From Bipolaris cookei (Eukaryota; Ascomycota; Dothideomycetes; Pleosporales; Pleosporaceae), in assembly GCA_002286855.1 (NCBI GenBank), contig NRSV01000005.1, positions 496,001-560,000 of the forward strand: a stretch of 64,000 nt of DNA, written 5' to 3'. Position numbers and translations under genes: made by a program. Of the stretch, positions 11,366 through 22,416 are shown piece by piece; position 1 is the first letter of the stretch; each line of letters opens with the position of its first letter. The notes beneath the pieces are model-generated. The model ran no database searches, was not told where the DNA came from, and saw only the letters and a program-made list of their open reading frames with translations.

Positions 11366-11737
11366 GGGGGACGCGCGGTACGTGTGACGGGGTAACGTAT
11401 GGCGTAGATCGCAGTGGCATGGCCTCGCCCTGGCGGGAATATATGGCGAGCGCCCTTTGTTGGGGGCCTCTGGCAAAGGTATAGATAGTGCACAAAGGGC
11501 AGCCGGCCGTGTTCCGCGAGACCAGCGGTCAGTCGGCGGCACTTGGACTGCACGTTGGTGTTGTCGCGCGAGGTAGCTTGCACGCCATACCGCCCAGGGA
11601 GTGACGCTGCAGCCAAACTACCGGGGCCGCTAACCGTGGGACCGGGGGGTGGCAGCAATTCGCAATTCCAGTGCAAAGAAATACGCACCCAGCAGAGCAA
11701 CCAGCAAACTCCACGTCGCCCACCACCACCCGCCCCC
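11366..11737. promoter_or_regulatory. Divergent promoter region between mch1-like gene and rrp42
   Basis: This 372-bp GC-rich region separates two divergently transcribed genes and must contain both promoters. No TATA box is evident. An open frame continuing the transporter upstream crosses most of it and is treated as non-coding. Confidence 0.55.
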
Positions 11738-12873
11738 ATGGCGCCCCAGCACGCCCTCGTCAGCTTCTCCCCCGTAGAGCTATTCTTTTTGCGCAGGGCC
11801 CTGACACAGACACCCCCCATCCGCCGCGATGTCACCAAAGGGCCCCGCGACTTTCGCTCCATGCGCGCAGAGTATGACGTCTTGCCCACTGCAAACGGAA
11901 GTGCGCGCATTGCCCTCGAGGATGGCATAGAGGCCCTTGTCGGTGTCAAGGCCGAAGTGGAAAAGACGAGCCAGCTGCCGACTCTGGGCGAGCCAGAAGA
12001 TGTAGACATGGGCGACGGCGCCGACGAGAACAAGGCCAAGGGCCAGAATGCGTGGGTCGACATGACCGTCGAGATACCGGGCTTCCGAGAGGACGATGCC
12101 CTTCCTGTATTCCTCGCCTCGATGCTCTCCGAGAGCCTGCTTGCGAGTGGCGAGCTCAAGGACCGGCTCTACATTAACAGGCGCTTTCACTGGAAGCTCT
12201 ACATCGACGTAAGGAGCCATGCACACCCTATGACCCCACCACCAGCTTTCCCTCTGACACATGCCAGATCCTCCTGCTCTCGCCGCCCCTCTCCTACCCG
12301 CTTGCCATGCTTTCCATGACCTCCCACCTTGCCCTTCTCACCACACGCCTCCCCGCGCTCAAGTCGGAAAAAGACGAGGACCCGCTCTTCGACGACGACT
12401 GGGATGCAGCTGTGTCCCTGTACCCCAAGCAGGCAGGAACAAACAAGACTGCACCTCAACTAGGGAAGCCACCCGTCATCATACTAGCCATGGCCATTGG
12501 CGCAAATATTATCTTCGACCCTGCCCCGGAGGAGCTAGCAGTCGCAGACGCTGTCCTTGCCGTCGCATGCACAAATTCGACAAACTCCGCTACGGGTGCG
12601 CGCATCGTCTCGATACGTACTATTGACCCTCCATCCCATCTCACGCCACCAGGTGTGCCCAACTCGATGAACACTGCCACTGGCGGTACTGCTCCCACGT
12701 CGACTGCCGACGCCCTTATGCAGCGCGAGCTGCTTGCGACATCAGGCGTATGGACACCACCCCGGGGTGGCATGAAGAGGAGTCTGATTGCGCAGGTGAC
12801 TAAGATGGTGGTAGAGAATGGTGGGGTTGCTGAAGAGGTCATTGGCGCATTGGCAGCCATTGAAGTTGGCTGA
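11738..12873 (+). CDS. rrp42: Exosome complex core subunit Rrp42 (RNase PH fold)
   Basis: Subunit of the RNase-PH-like ring of the nuclear and cytoplasmic RNA exosome, needed for 3'-end processing of rRNA and for RNA decay. Two exons (11738-12208 and 12268-12873) around a 59-bp intron give 358 residues. The N-terminus (SPVELFFLRRALTQTPPIR, then a segment with DVLPTANGSARIAL and GIEALVGVKAEVEK) is characteristic of Rrp42. The second RNase PH subdomain follows, with VIILAMAIGANIIFDP and a conserved-looking C-terminal helix. In eukaryotes the ring is catalytically inactive and scaffolds Rrp44 and Rrp6; that is family knowledge. The protein is somewhat longer than yeast Rrp42 because of low-complexity insertions around residues 80-100 and 290-310. 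Confidence 0.93.
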
Positions 12874-13741
12874 AGAGAGTCGAGTAAACGCTGCGCATAA
12901 CAACACCCCACTAACACCTTGGGTGGGGATGATCTCTCAACGACTTCATACCAGCAACAGGACCATGCGTCTAGAAAACAGACTAGGCATGAACACAGCA
13001 AGACGTTCCAAAAGTCTGACATCAAGTTAGTTTCAAGCTGGGCGGTCCTTTTGCGCCGCTTGACAATTGCTTGACCAAATCAAGCCATCCTTGTTGCCAG
13101 CACAAGGCATTCGCTATGGCCTTAGTCTCGAGCTGCTATAGTCAGACACGTGTAAATCAGTAGAACCATAGCATATCACCCCGACGGAATTAATCTTGTA
13201 ACATACGCGAAGACGGAACGTTGGTGTGTTTTCGATGGATAACATCGGCAAAATAAGTGGCACGTTACCCTAGTAGCGTAGCAGAAGAACAAAGCGTCAA
13301 CCTCACTTTGTGTCATGCACCACAGAAAACCAAGCAAACATGCTGGTCTCCAAAGTGACCCAACTTTGCTTTTCCGGCATCCCCATGCAGTCCGCAGCGC
13401 ATCGGCCCCTTTGGGCTAGTGTAAATGCCATGTCAGCTGCATCCACGTCAATGATTGTTTCCTGAAAGCTTCCATATACACCGACTTCGATACAATAACA
13501 CCCCTCTTTTTGGTACGCGCCAACTACCCGTGGACCCAGAAACATCCCGTTCCTCATACGCAAACAAAGCTTGTCGCACAAACCGGCGCATCCCCACCAG
13601 CATCCCGAGAGCGGTAGCAGTGACGACAATTCGTGGCTTGGCTGCCTTGTAAGACTAGCCCTTTGAAAGACGCAACATCCCGAAGCACCATTTGAACCCG
13701 AAAGCCTTGGACGGGCCAAAGCAAGCGCCAACCAAGCAACC
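12874..13741. other. Intergenic region, no gene seen
   Basis: This 868-bp stretch runs between rrp42 and the F-box gene, both on the plus strand. The open frames here, including a 146-codon minus-strand frame at 13303-13743, match no family. It probably holds the rrp42 3' UTR and the F-box gene promoter and leader. Confidence 0.55.
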
Positions 13742-14602
13742 ATGATGGACCTACAGCATCAATCCCACCTTTCAGCCTTCAGCCGCTTCTCCGACATGCT
13801 CAAAGACACAACTACAGGCCGGCGTAAGCCGAACACCTCGGGGCATTCCATTCGCAACCCCTCCATGACTGGCCTGCCCTCAGACCCAATAGCAATGTTC
13901 ACGCGATCTCGCGGCGATTCAGATCCTTCGCGAGATATCCGCAGGAGCAGCGTGGGTAACTACGCCGATCGCATGCGCCAACTCTTCCACACATCCTCCT
14001 CGCACCACACACACCCCCACAAGCGCGGCATCAGCGACCTCCCTGCCGAAGTCGTGCAGCACATCTTCTTCTACCTCGAGTTCTGGGAGCTCGTCCGGTG
14101 CCAGCGCGTCTCCAAGTCATGGCGCGCCCTGGTTCCAGGCGACTCACCTCTGCTGGCCGAGATGCTCTACCTAAAGCCCTCGCGCAGCCTGCAAATCTAC
14201 AATCTCGTCCCCACGACATTTGAATTCGAAGTCCACGTCACGCCACACAGCGTCGAGTCAGGGGCCCAGCCTCTTGGCACCCGCATTTCAAAAGGCGTTT
14301 GTAACGAGATCTCCCTCTCGAGACGCTGTATAGGTCTCATCCGGACGAGTCAGGAAATTGTGTTTCACCCTCTGATCATGGACTTTAACCATTGGATTAC
14401 GCGTGAGGGTGTTGCCGGCAATACGCACGGGTCTTGGAGGGATATGCTGGTTTCCATGCCCCCGTTGACGGAGCTGACACTGCGCGATGGCAGCCAAAAG
14501 AGGGGTGCTGTCAAGGTGCTTAATGTCAAGGGCCCTGATGATGGGGTTAAGCTGGGCCAACTGTTTGATGTTGTACACAATTGGATGCACAGGAGGATAT
14601 GA
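13742..14602 (+). CDS. F-box protein
   Basis: Single-exon gene for 286 residues. An F-box lies at about residues 98-135 (ISDLPAEVVQHIFFYLEFWE, then LVRCQRVSKSWRALV), the motif that binds Skp1 in SCF ubiquitin ligases. The N-terminal third is Ser/Arg/His-rich and likely disordered. The C-terminal part (about 150-286) has no WD40 or leucine-rich repeats that would name a substrate class, and it ends in a helical segment with several tryptophans. The start is MMDL at 13742; the second Met is equally possible. Role as substrate adaptor is inferred from the F-box only. Confidence 0.85.
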   Translation: MMDLQHQSHLSAFSRFSDMLKDTTTGRRKPNTSGHSIRNPSMTGLPSDPIAMFTRSRGDSDPSRDIRRSSVGNYADRMRQLFHTSSSHHTHPHKRGISDLPAEVVQHIFFYLEFWELVRCQRVSKSWRALVPGDSPLLAEMLYLKPSRSLQIYNLVPTTFEFEVHVTPHSVESGAQPLGTRISKGVCNEISLSRRCIGLIRTSQEIVFHPLIMDFNHWITREGVAGNTHGSWRDMLVSMPPLTELTLRDGSQKRGAVKVLNVKGPDDGVKLGQLFDVVHNWMHRRI

Positions 14603-15007
14603 GGAATGCATGAGGCGTTTGGGTTATCATTATCATTCATTTGGACGCATTTTTGAAAGGACACCAGTTGCCCTGGCTTCTCTTCTTCTTATCATCTCAT
14701 TTTTGGTAATTCAATTTGTATATGATAGAATTACCGTACGAGTGGAAACTCGAAATGGGGCGTCTGGACAATAGGTATGTATATACGTGAACATAGATAA
14801 AGCATATAGTAAGGTACGTAGATAATACAAATAAACAAACTTTGTACAATTGAATAGCTACGAGAAGTGATGAGAACACAAATCCTATTCATTCACACGT
14901 GGATTGCAACACTGAAAATATATCCATGCTACTACTATTCTATTAGGGTATCTACGCTTCTTGATGCTACGAAACCAACGTTGTGCATACAAATCAAACA
15001 GAAGAAG
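14603..15007. other. Intergenic region between convergent 3' ends
   Basis: This 405-bp A/T-rich region lies between the ends of the F-box gene and the kinase gene. It should contain both polyadenylation regions; AATAAA-like strings occur near 14829. No gene seen. Confidence 0.55.
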
Positions 15008-17059
15008 TTAAACCTTTAATCGCTGCACCAACTTTCTAATCTGCTCCTTAACTTCGTCACAGCTCAAACGCTGTTCTTCATTCCCATTTATCATACCACT
15101 AATCAAAGTCTGAACATCCCCACCAACATCCCCGTGATTCTGCACAAAATCTCCGGGAAAAAAACCTCGACGCAGCTCCGTCAGAGCAGCTATACGTTCC
15201 ATCCTCGTGCTAAACTTGTGCAGCATCTCAAACGCTACCACACCCAGCGCAAAAATGTCGAGTTTCTCGTTGACACCGCTACTCGCTGATGGCCGATAGA
15301 ACTCGGTGCCTACTGGCTTAGAAAATGTATCAGAGATCGTGCAACTCCCGCTCAACGCGACTACGAGGCCAAAATCGCCGATGCGAGGTGTCATGTGCAG
15401 GTGATCACGCTGGGGACACGATTTGCAACTTGACATATCGATGGAACCGTATGGTGGGTGACGCGCAGTGGAGAGGGAAAGGAAGACGTTGGCGGGTTTG
15501 AGGTCACGGTGGACGACGCCCTGGGCGTGTAGGTATTCTACTCCTGACACGATGTTGTTGAGCAGCTCGAGAGATACACAGGAGTGGAAGCAATGTTGAC
15601 CGGTTTTCTGTCCAACGGAACTAGACTGGTCGGATGAGAGGAAGGCAGCTAGGTTGGTTTCGCAGAGGCTCATTTGCACATTGAGCATGAGGACGGGTCC
15701 GAGAGTTCGGTTCTGCATAAGGTGGTGGGGCACGTCGCTATTTGAGATTATACTGTCTGACATTTCGGAGATTGGTTCGTGGGAGTACGGCATATGTGAT
15801 CTGGGAATGTTCTCGATGTCGTCGTCATCCTCTTCGTCTGCGTCCTCGACAGCGCTCATTCGAGATTTAGTTGAGGAAATCGTTGCTATCGTCATCTGGC
15901 TCGCTTGGCTGCCACGTCGAGTTTTGCGTTTGGTCCGTGTAAAGGTTTCCTTGATAGAGATGTTGGCGCTTTCGCTTTGAGGTTCATTCGTACCTTCTCC
16001 AGGCTCACTAAACTCAAAGACAATACCGGCGCTATTGCTGTTCTCAGTTCTAATAGGAGGGTCATCGAAACTCAGGCTGTCCAGCCTAGAACGAATATCG
16101 CTGGTTCCCCCAGAAAACGACGGAAAGGCGGCTCGATCCTCCAAAAGACGGTCGTCTGGAAGCATTGGAATATCCGGAGCGCTAGTTGTTTCGGTAGGTG
16201 ATGTAGTAAACTCGAGCCAGGCGTTATGGTACCGAATGATGTTGTTGTGATCAAATCGAGCAAGCGAGCGAACCTCCTCAAGCATGCTTTCCAACTCTTC
16301 TGGCCCATGCTCTTGTATTCTTGCAACCTTGGCAGGGCTCACTGGAATCCTCTTGACCGCATAGAATGATCCATCAAGTTTATGTTTGGCTTTGAAAACC
16401 TTGCCGTACCCTCCTTTACCAACAATCTCGAACTCCGAAAACTCTCGAATATATCGATCAGTCTGCAGATGAGGATAGCCCCGAAGTTGAAGTTGAACTG
16501 GACCTGATATGCCAGAGAGGACATCGAAACCTAGGGATGGATGTTGAGGTAGATGCTGGGGCAGCCCATTACCTGGTAGTGCAACCAGAGCTTGTGAAGC
16601 TATTTCAGGGATGACGGAGAGCTTGTTTAGATTGCTTCGGGTGAGCCGATTGATTCCTTCGTTTGCTGTGCTGCGATGGCTTTGCATTTCATCGCTTGCG
16701 TAAGCATCGTCGACGTTGTTGGAAATCTGACGGGCAATTTCTTTGTAGGAGGCTCTACCCAATCGTTGGACTTCAGGGTCCGACGGGTCTTTGCCTAGCT
16801 GGGCTGCAACTTCGCGAATTGTTCGTTCCTCCAGCAACGAATGTAACAAAAGATCGCGAACGTTCTGCGTTGAGCTTTGCCGTGGATCTAGAGGAGGTCG
16901 ATGGGGCTGGATGGGCTGTCCTGAGGAAGCAGAATCTAGAGTGTTGATCCTTGACAGGACGCTGTCCTGTTTCGGTTGACTCTCTTCTTCATATTCGCTT
17001 TCTTCATCAGACGATTCCGAACTGGACGATGAGTCGCCTGGCTTTCGGAACATGGACAT
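15008..17059 (-). CDS. eIF2-alpha protein kinase, HRI-like (IfkB type)
   Basis: Intronless gene for 683 residues. A kinase domain begins near residue 210 with G-loop GKGGYGKV (about 214-221) and catalytic Lys236 in YAVKRI. An acidic, Ser-rich insert of about 150 residues splits the N-lobe, as in the PEK/eIF2AK family. HRDLKPANVF and DFG (IGDFGLV) are present, then GTEFYRPSAS where most kinases have the APE motif. The C-lobe segment MLHKFSTRMERIAALTELRR matches the 'xRMER..L..LR' signature of eIF2-alpha kinases. There are no RWD or HisRS-like domains, so it is not Gcn2; it resembles the second fungal kinase (IfkB, related to S. pombe Hri1/Hri2). It would phosphorylate eIF2-alpha to slow translation under stress. 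The N-terminal 60 residues are acidic and Ser-rich. The start could be Met1 or Met3. Confidence 0.88.
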   Translation of the reverse strand: MSMFRKPGDSSSSSESSDEESEYEEESQPKQDSVLSRINTLDSASSGQPIQPHRPPLDPRQSSTQNVRDLLLHSLLEERTIREVAAQLGKDPSDPEVQRLGRASYKEIARQISNNVDDAYASDEMQSHRSTANEGINRLTRSNLNKLSVIPEIASQALVALPGNGLPQHLPQHPSLGFDVLSGISGPVQLQLRGYPHLQTDRYIREFSEFEIVGKGGYGKVFKAKHKLDGSFYAVKRIPVSPAKVARIQEHGPEELESMLEEVRSLARFDHNNIIRYHNAWLEFTTSPTETTSAPDIPMLPDDRLLEDRAAFPSFSGGTSDIRSRLDSLSFDDPPIRTENSNSAGIVFEFSEPGEGTNEPQSESANISIKETFTRTKRKTRRGSQASQMTIATISSTKSRMSAVEDADEEDDDDIENIPRSHMPYSHEPISEMSDSIISNSDVPHHLMQNRTLGPVLMLNVQMSLCETNLAAFLSSDQSSSVGQKTGQHCFHSCVSLELLNNIVSGVEYLHAQGVVHRDLKPANVFLSLSTARHPPYGSIDMSSCKSCPQRDHLHMTPRIGDFGLVVALSGSCTISDTFSKPVGTEFYRPSASSGVNEKLDIFALGVVAFEMLHKFSTRMERIAALTELRRGFFPGDFVQNHGDVGGDVQTLISGMINGNEEQRLSCDEVKEQIRKLVQRLKV

Positions 17060-17661
17060 GGCTGATGGAAACGGCAGTAGTTTGGAGTCAACAAAGGTAA
17101 TGCAGCCAAGATACTGCTGAGCAGGGGCCTAGGCACTGATAGCTAGCTTTAAATCATTCAACGATTCCTAGACGATAGGGGTAAATGCGATCGTAAGGTA
17201 GTCACGCTCGCGGCTATGGGTTGTGCTGTGAAGCTGTAGCGTCGAGCTTATACCAACTCGGTGCCAGCAGCTGAGCACGCAGAACCTCCATGAGTACACG
17301 CTGTCTAGGCAAACATCGATTGTCGTAGAACTGGGTGGAAGTGCAACGTGTTAATTTGAGGGCGCAGAGCACAGTACAAGAGTGCCAGCAGCTAGATTGG
17401 AAGGGCGCACAGGCGAGAGTGGGTCTAGCGGAAATCGGAAACGCGTCATAGCACGTAGTCAAGCGGGAGCAAACCATTCACCTTCGCTCGCATGTGCGCA
17501 AAGGGCTTGAAGCACTCACAGAGTGAAGTACTTCCCCAACGGTATTGGTCAGGTGCTGCTTTTGGGTAGAGACTCTCACAATGTCGCGTTCAACTACATC
17601 AATCAACATCAACCCCCACTTTTTGCCAATATCCCGTTGATCCGCCGCGTACACAAGCACT
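17060..17661. promoter_or_regulatory. Divergent promoter region between kinase and hypothetical gene
   Basis: This 602-bp region separates the divergent starts at 17059 and 17662. No TATA box or repeat stands out. The overlapping minus-strand frame at 17478-18191 is a shadow of the plus-strand gene. Confidence 0.5.
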
Positions 17662-18936
17662 ATGCCGCGTCGACTTCCATGGGCGAAGAAAGACGCAGCA
17701 GGAGCAAAGGCAACAACCCCATATGCAGATCTTGTATCGCACATATCTGACAATGACGATGACTCCTTGGAAGACGTGATAGCGGCCAGCAGTAACACAG
17801 GAAATCGACAAGCCAGCGAGTCAGATAGTGATCTCCCCAATCTACCACCAGAACCATCAACACCACGCACCAAATCCAGAAAAAAAGATGCATGGAGAAA
17901 GAGACATGAAGTCTCGTCATCACCTCCACCTCTAGCGGGAGATCTCGAGCAACCACGTGTTGAATATATGCATGGCGCCATCTCTAAATTCGACCTACGC
18001 GACGATGAATGGATGATGGTTGAAGACGAATTCCTCGAGACGGCAAAGCTATTCACTCGACACTTGCACATTGCAGAATACGAGAAACTCAAGGAGATGA
18101 TTGAAGAAAAGAAGAAAGGTGCTGATGTACCAAGACCGGTAGTACCCAACGCGAAGATATCTGATATTGGGGTCATGAAAGATAGAGCCAAAGTTCAGGA
18201 GCAGAAGCAAAAGAGAGCTATTCAAGACGTTTTTGCGTCTCAAGACGACGATGGGGTGGAAGAGCAAAGGACTTCGCTTTCAGCCCATGCGTTACATAAT
18301 TCAACTACGCTGTCATATACTGTCTCCAAAAGAACTCTAGGAACCTCAACAAAGCAGCAACTAAAGGCATGCGCAGCGTCAGATAGCGATAGCGAAGATC
18401 TCAATGCCCTATGGCCCCCAGCAAAGCCACCCCTCAAAGCCACCACAACGGCCCCATCGAAAACAAGCAGCATACCAAGTAGACCAACCGGTGCCTCGTC
18501 TCCCAGCCTCATTACCAAAGCCTCGCCCCCTTCCTTCACTAAACCCGCCCCGCCCCCAAACTTAGCAAAACCACGCTCAAGAATCAGCCTCGCAAAGCCC
18601 TTCGACATGCTTGACGACTGGAGACCAAGCAAATCGCAACCCTTACCCAAAACTTCACTAGAGCGGTCCTCCGTGCAACCAGCTGCATCTCGTACACTAA
18701 CTTCTGAAAAATCCTCTCGTTCGTTTAATCCCGCTGAAGCTGCAAAGCCCAGCCTGCATGCGTGGTCAGCAAGCTCGGCTAGAGAAACGAAGGCGCAGCA
18801 AGTAAGCTCCGAGGGCAGTGCTAGGAGCAAAGAAGTTGCGGAAAGGCTTGTGAAGCGCAAGGCTGAGCGTGAGAAGGAGGGGGAGAAGAAGAGGAGGACA
18901 GTGGATGTGGACGATATACCTACTTTTTTGTTTTGA
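17662..18936 (+). CDS. Conserved-looking fungal protein of unknown function
   Basis: Single-exon gene for 424 residues, starting MPRRLPWAKKDAAG. It is mostly hydrophilic and low-complexity: acidic/Ser stretches (SDNDDDSLED, SDSDSED), a Pro/Ser/Lys-rich middle, and a basic C-terminus (VKRKAEREKEGEKKRR) that looks like a nuclear localisation signal, ending DVDDIPTFLF. The only ordered-looking part is about residues 110-160, with DDEWMMVEDEFLETAKLFTR and a following helix (HIAEYEKLKEMIEEKKK). I recognise the general look of a nuclear, largely disordered protein but cannot assign a function. A 237-codon frame on the opposite strand is a shadow. Confidence 0.75.
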   Translation: MPRRLPWAKKDAAGAKATTPYADLVSHISDNDDDSLEDVIAASSNTGNRQASESDSDLPNLPPEPSTPRTKSRKKDAWRKRHEVSSSPPPLAGDLEQPRVEYMHGAISKFDLRDDEWMMVEDEFLETAKLFTRHLHIAEYEKLKEMIEEKKKGADVPRPVVPNAKISDIGVMKDRAKVQEQKQKRAIQDVFASQDDDGVEEQRTSLSAHALHNSTTLSYTVSKRTLGTSTKQQLKACAASDSDSEDLNALWPPAKPPLKATTTAPSKTSSIPSRPTGASSPSLITKASPPSFTKPAPPPNLAKPRSRISLAKPFDMLDDWRPSKSQPLPKTSLERSSVQPAASRTLTSEKSSRSFNPAEAAKPSLHAWSASSARETKAQQVSSEGSARSKEVAERLVKRKAEREKEGEKKRRTVDVDDIPTFLF

Positions 18937-19226
18937 TGGCTTGACTAAGATTACTATTTGTTAGCGATTTGCGTATTCTTACTGCTGCAAGAGCATTGGT
19001 TTTCAGGGCTTGGAAAGTTTTGTTAAAGTACACTAATGAGATGGCAAGATCATAGTTGTAAATCGTTATTCAGACATCTTCCCCTCGTTTCCTTGTGTAC
19101 TAAGACTAAATCTAACTACCCAGTATAGCAGACTCTAAATCATCATCTACATCAAGCAGAATGTCTATCCAAAAGAGGGAATAGAGAGGTTTCTCCTCCC
19201 CCCCCCCCACACACACACTCCCCTGC

Positions 19227-21484
19227 TTACCCAAAAATCTTGTCCAAAAAGCGATTGAACAGGTTAGCCTCGGGCTTCTCAACAAAATCACGATGATACT
19301 CCTCAATCTCCGCTAGCCCCGAAATAAGATCCGCCTTGTCGGAGGTGACCCACGTCGTCTTTTTAAGGATCTTCCATCCGATGACGAGAACGGGGAAAAT
19401 AAAAACCCTTTTCAACATGTTAGCATTAGCCATTTCCCATAACCCCAGAAAAAAAGAATGGAATGCAGGATGCAAGATGAAAGAGAGAAAAACTTACATC
19501 AAATACGAAAACAAAAAAGAAGGCACATCCCACATGCCCTTCAAAAACACCGTATAACCCCCTACAAACGTCATGATAAACGTGCATACAAGGCCATACC
19601 ACGCCGCATACGGCTGCAGAATGCCCTTGTAGGGCAGCGTATCGCGATCGAGCCCCTGCGCCTGACACGCCTTGTAGAAGCGCAAAAAAGTAAAGCACAT
19701 GACGCTAAAGTTGATAAGCTGGGATGCAGTCACCAAGCTAACGAACCAGTTCAGTACAACAGCCGAGTTCTCGCTCAGCTGGAGAAACGAAAGCAGCGAG
19801 ATGAGAAGAACGATGAAGACGCAGTAGAAAGGCACGCCTTGCTTTGTGCATTTTGTCAGGATCCTGGGTGCTTTGCCCTCGAGCGCGAGACCAAAGAGGG
19901 AGCGCGAGGCGCAGTAGACGTAGGAATTTCCTGCAGAGAAAGCGGAGGCGAGAACACCGGCGTTGACGACGTGGGGGAGACCTTCGATGCGGAGTCTGTT
20001 CATCGCAATGACGTAGGGCGAGGCTGCGGCACCGGGTTTACCCAGTTTGAAGGCGTTGATGAGTTCTGGGTCGTTGTACGGCACGTTTATGCCCACGGCG
20101 AGGGAGCCGAGCACGAAGAAGGTGGTTAGGCGGTAGAAGACAGCGTTGTAGGCGCGCGGCATGACTTTGCGGGGGTTTTCGGTTTCGCCGGCGGCCATGG
20201 AGACATAGTCGGGTCCCGCGATGGTGAAGGAGGCTTGGATTAGGCATTGGAGAAAGCCGAGGAATCTGCCTAGTTGGCCGTCATAGTAGAGCTCGGTGAA
20301 ACTTCCTGGGTTCTCCCAGTAGCGGAAGCCGTAGCGGTCTTTTTGCGGGTTGCCGCCTAACATGGAGATGAAGGTGAACATGAGGAGACCGATGATGAGC
20401 AAGACTTCTGGAATTAGCAAGTTGTTTGGAGGTTTTGTTTAGGAATTCTTACCTTTTCCAACTGCAGCATAGAACTCGGTTTCTCCGTACCATTTTACAG
20501 CCATCATGTTGATGACACTAGTGCTTGGTTAGCCCTGGTTCTCTAACAAATTTTATGGGGTATTCTCGAACGGAGGGACTTGTTTGACGCGACTTGCGAC
20601 ATATAGCTTAGGCACCATTGAACAAAAAAAAACAAAGGAATGTGTATGGTCTGCGGTTCACAGTCTAACACAAAAAGCTCTTTGGTGTCCCATGTCAAAT
20701 ATCGGGTGGTAAATGGGTCTACGTACGCATAGAGCACAAGGACGATTGCAATAATAGCACCAGTGGGCACGGCGTCGCTCCAAAAGCCGATAATGACGTT
20801 ACAAGCCACAATCTCAAAGGGCACCAGGGCTGCTTCGAAGACGAAAAAATTCCATCCAGCTGCGAAGCCGAAGGCGTCGTCCACATAGCGCCCAGCGAAG
20901 CGAATGAATGGCGAAGATATGGGAAGGTAAGTAACCATTTCGGCAATGCCTATTGAGGCGCATTAGCTCGGGGGGGCTCTTCACGACGGTACAAGTAATG
21001 GAATGAGTGGCTCTGGGCGGGTCGGAAAGCGCTTGGGCATTATCGCAATGGGCACAGGTTATTTGGGATTGAGGAATTGAGGAATTGAGAGTCTCACTAA
21101 GCGTCACAGCCAAAATGACGGTACACCTGTTTAAAGTCAGCTCTGTATCCATTTGTAGCTTTGAGCGTGCCATTGGTTATCTGCGTGGGGAATCTTGCGC
21201 GGAACTCACCACAACGAAAATGCGATGAATAAGGATGCAGGCCCTCCATTCATGAGGCCTCGACCAATTTGAACATAGAGGGCGGTGCCAATGGTTCCAC
21301 CGATGCCTATGAGTTGAATGTGTCTGCTTTTGAGTTTGCGATGGGTGTTGTCGCTGACGGCTCTCACAGATCCCACGCTACTGGGGCGAAGATTGTAATT
21401 GTTATTCTCTTCATCGACATGGTAGCCCTGCTTCTTCGGCTCGTACAAAGTGCCAGGCTCAAAGTCCCTGCCGGTAGAAGTCAT
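19227..21484 (-). CDS. Amino acid permease (AAT/YAT family)
   Basis: Plasma-membrane amino acid/H+ symporter of 560 residues with about 12 helices. Six exons: 21484-21210, 21126-21098 (only 29 nt), 20949-20727, 20517-20453, 20407-19498, 19407-19227; introns are 83, 148, 209, 45 and 90 bp, and all phases agree. After a hydrophilic N-terminus the first helix carries the family signature HIQLIGIGGTIGTALYVQIG. The next segments read SLWCTVILAVTLSIAEMVTY and LPISSPFIRFAGRYVDDAFG, the latter typical of the family. The C-terminus is a charged cytosolic tail (YHRDFVEKPEANLFNRFLDK). The start at 21484 (MTSTGRDFEPG) is preferred over an upstream in-frame Met at 21562. Substrate range cannot be told from sequence; Gap1/Dip5-like and narrow-range permeases are all possible. 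Confidence 0.93.
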
Positions 21485-22416
21485 GTCTGCTGGAAGCCAA
21501 AGACTTGACTTCTGGCTCTCAGAGTATAGTTTTGAGGAGTAGAGCAAAAAATTGCACGACAAAGGCCATGGACCCTTAGTCGGGGTAGGTGTCGGTTGGC
21601 GGACAAACTGCTGGGCTGCCGAGGGTCAAAAGACGATGAACGGGGAGCGAACGATACGAGTACATGTGCCGTGTTAATAAACCTTTCAGTAACCCTAGCG
21701 TGAGCAGGCAACCCTGCATGTGTTCCACCGCGGTGAAGGCAACGGATTGCACTAGTAATTCTTGGCTCTCCTGGGCGTTTACAAATATACGTCCTTCTCC
21801 CAGTTTGGGGGCAGCAAAAGAACGAATCGCTATTGAGCTCTGTGGTGGCTGCTGCAGTAAGGCTGCTGCAGGCTTTTTCTCTAACTTACACAGCCCTCTG
21901 CTAGACGCACAAAGGCTCGATTGTGGATGGGGTCATGTATCCCATTTCTGGTATCGTGTGCCCTGTTTGTGGGTGGAGAAGATCCGATAACTGCTCTTTG
22001 CGGGCAGAGGTCTAGGTATGGAGCCGACCGTACGTACCTAGTCGGAAAATGCGGAGAAGCACCGGCGCGCAGACGGATGAGCTCGACATGGCTTTTCCCT
22101 TGGATGGTATGGCGCAATGTCACCCTCTTGCCGTGTGCTGTTTCCTATCGGTCTCCCCGATGTATTTGAACCAGTCCATGGAACCACAACTACTCTGCCC
22201 CTCATGTGAATCTTGGCTGGCAAAGCTTCTCCAATGGCTGTCCGAGCAATTCAGTCCTAATGGCTAAAGCCAACTTGGCACCACTGGGGCGGGCAGTTGG
22301 ATCTAAGCTTGCTTCCGATCTTACTTTGTCTCCGCCGTCCACCCAAGGCTTATCTACACCTTGCGTTCACGCCTGAACCCGGGCTGAGGCACCTCTTAAA
22401 CCCTGCACTCGGCATA
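21485..22416. other. Intergenic region between permease start and pogo-like element
   Basis: No coding region is recognised. It should contain the permease promoter. The right end is the TA dinucleotide (22415-22416) used as target by the transposon that follows. Confidence 0.5.

Noticed and set aside
11269..12159. 296-codon minus-strand frame
   Set aside because: Antisense shadow of rrp42 and its promoter; Ser/Arg-rich without domain.
17478..18191. 237-codon minus-strand frame
   Set aside because: Overlaps the 5' part of the plus-strand gene at 17662, whose composition and start look more like a real protein; likely a shadow.
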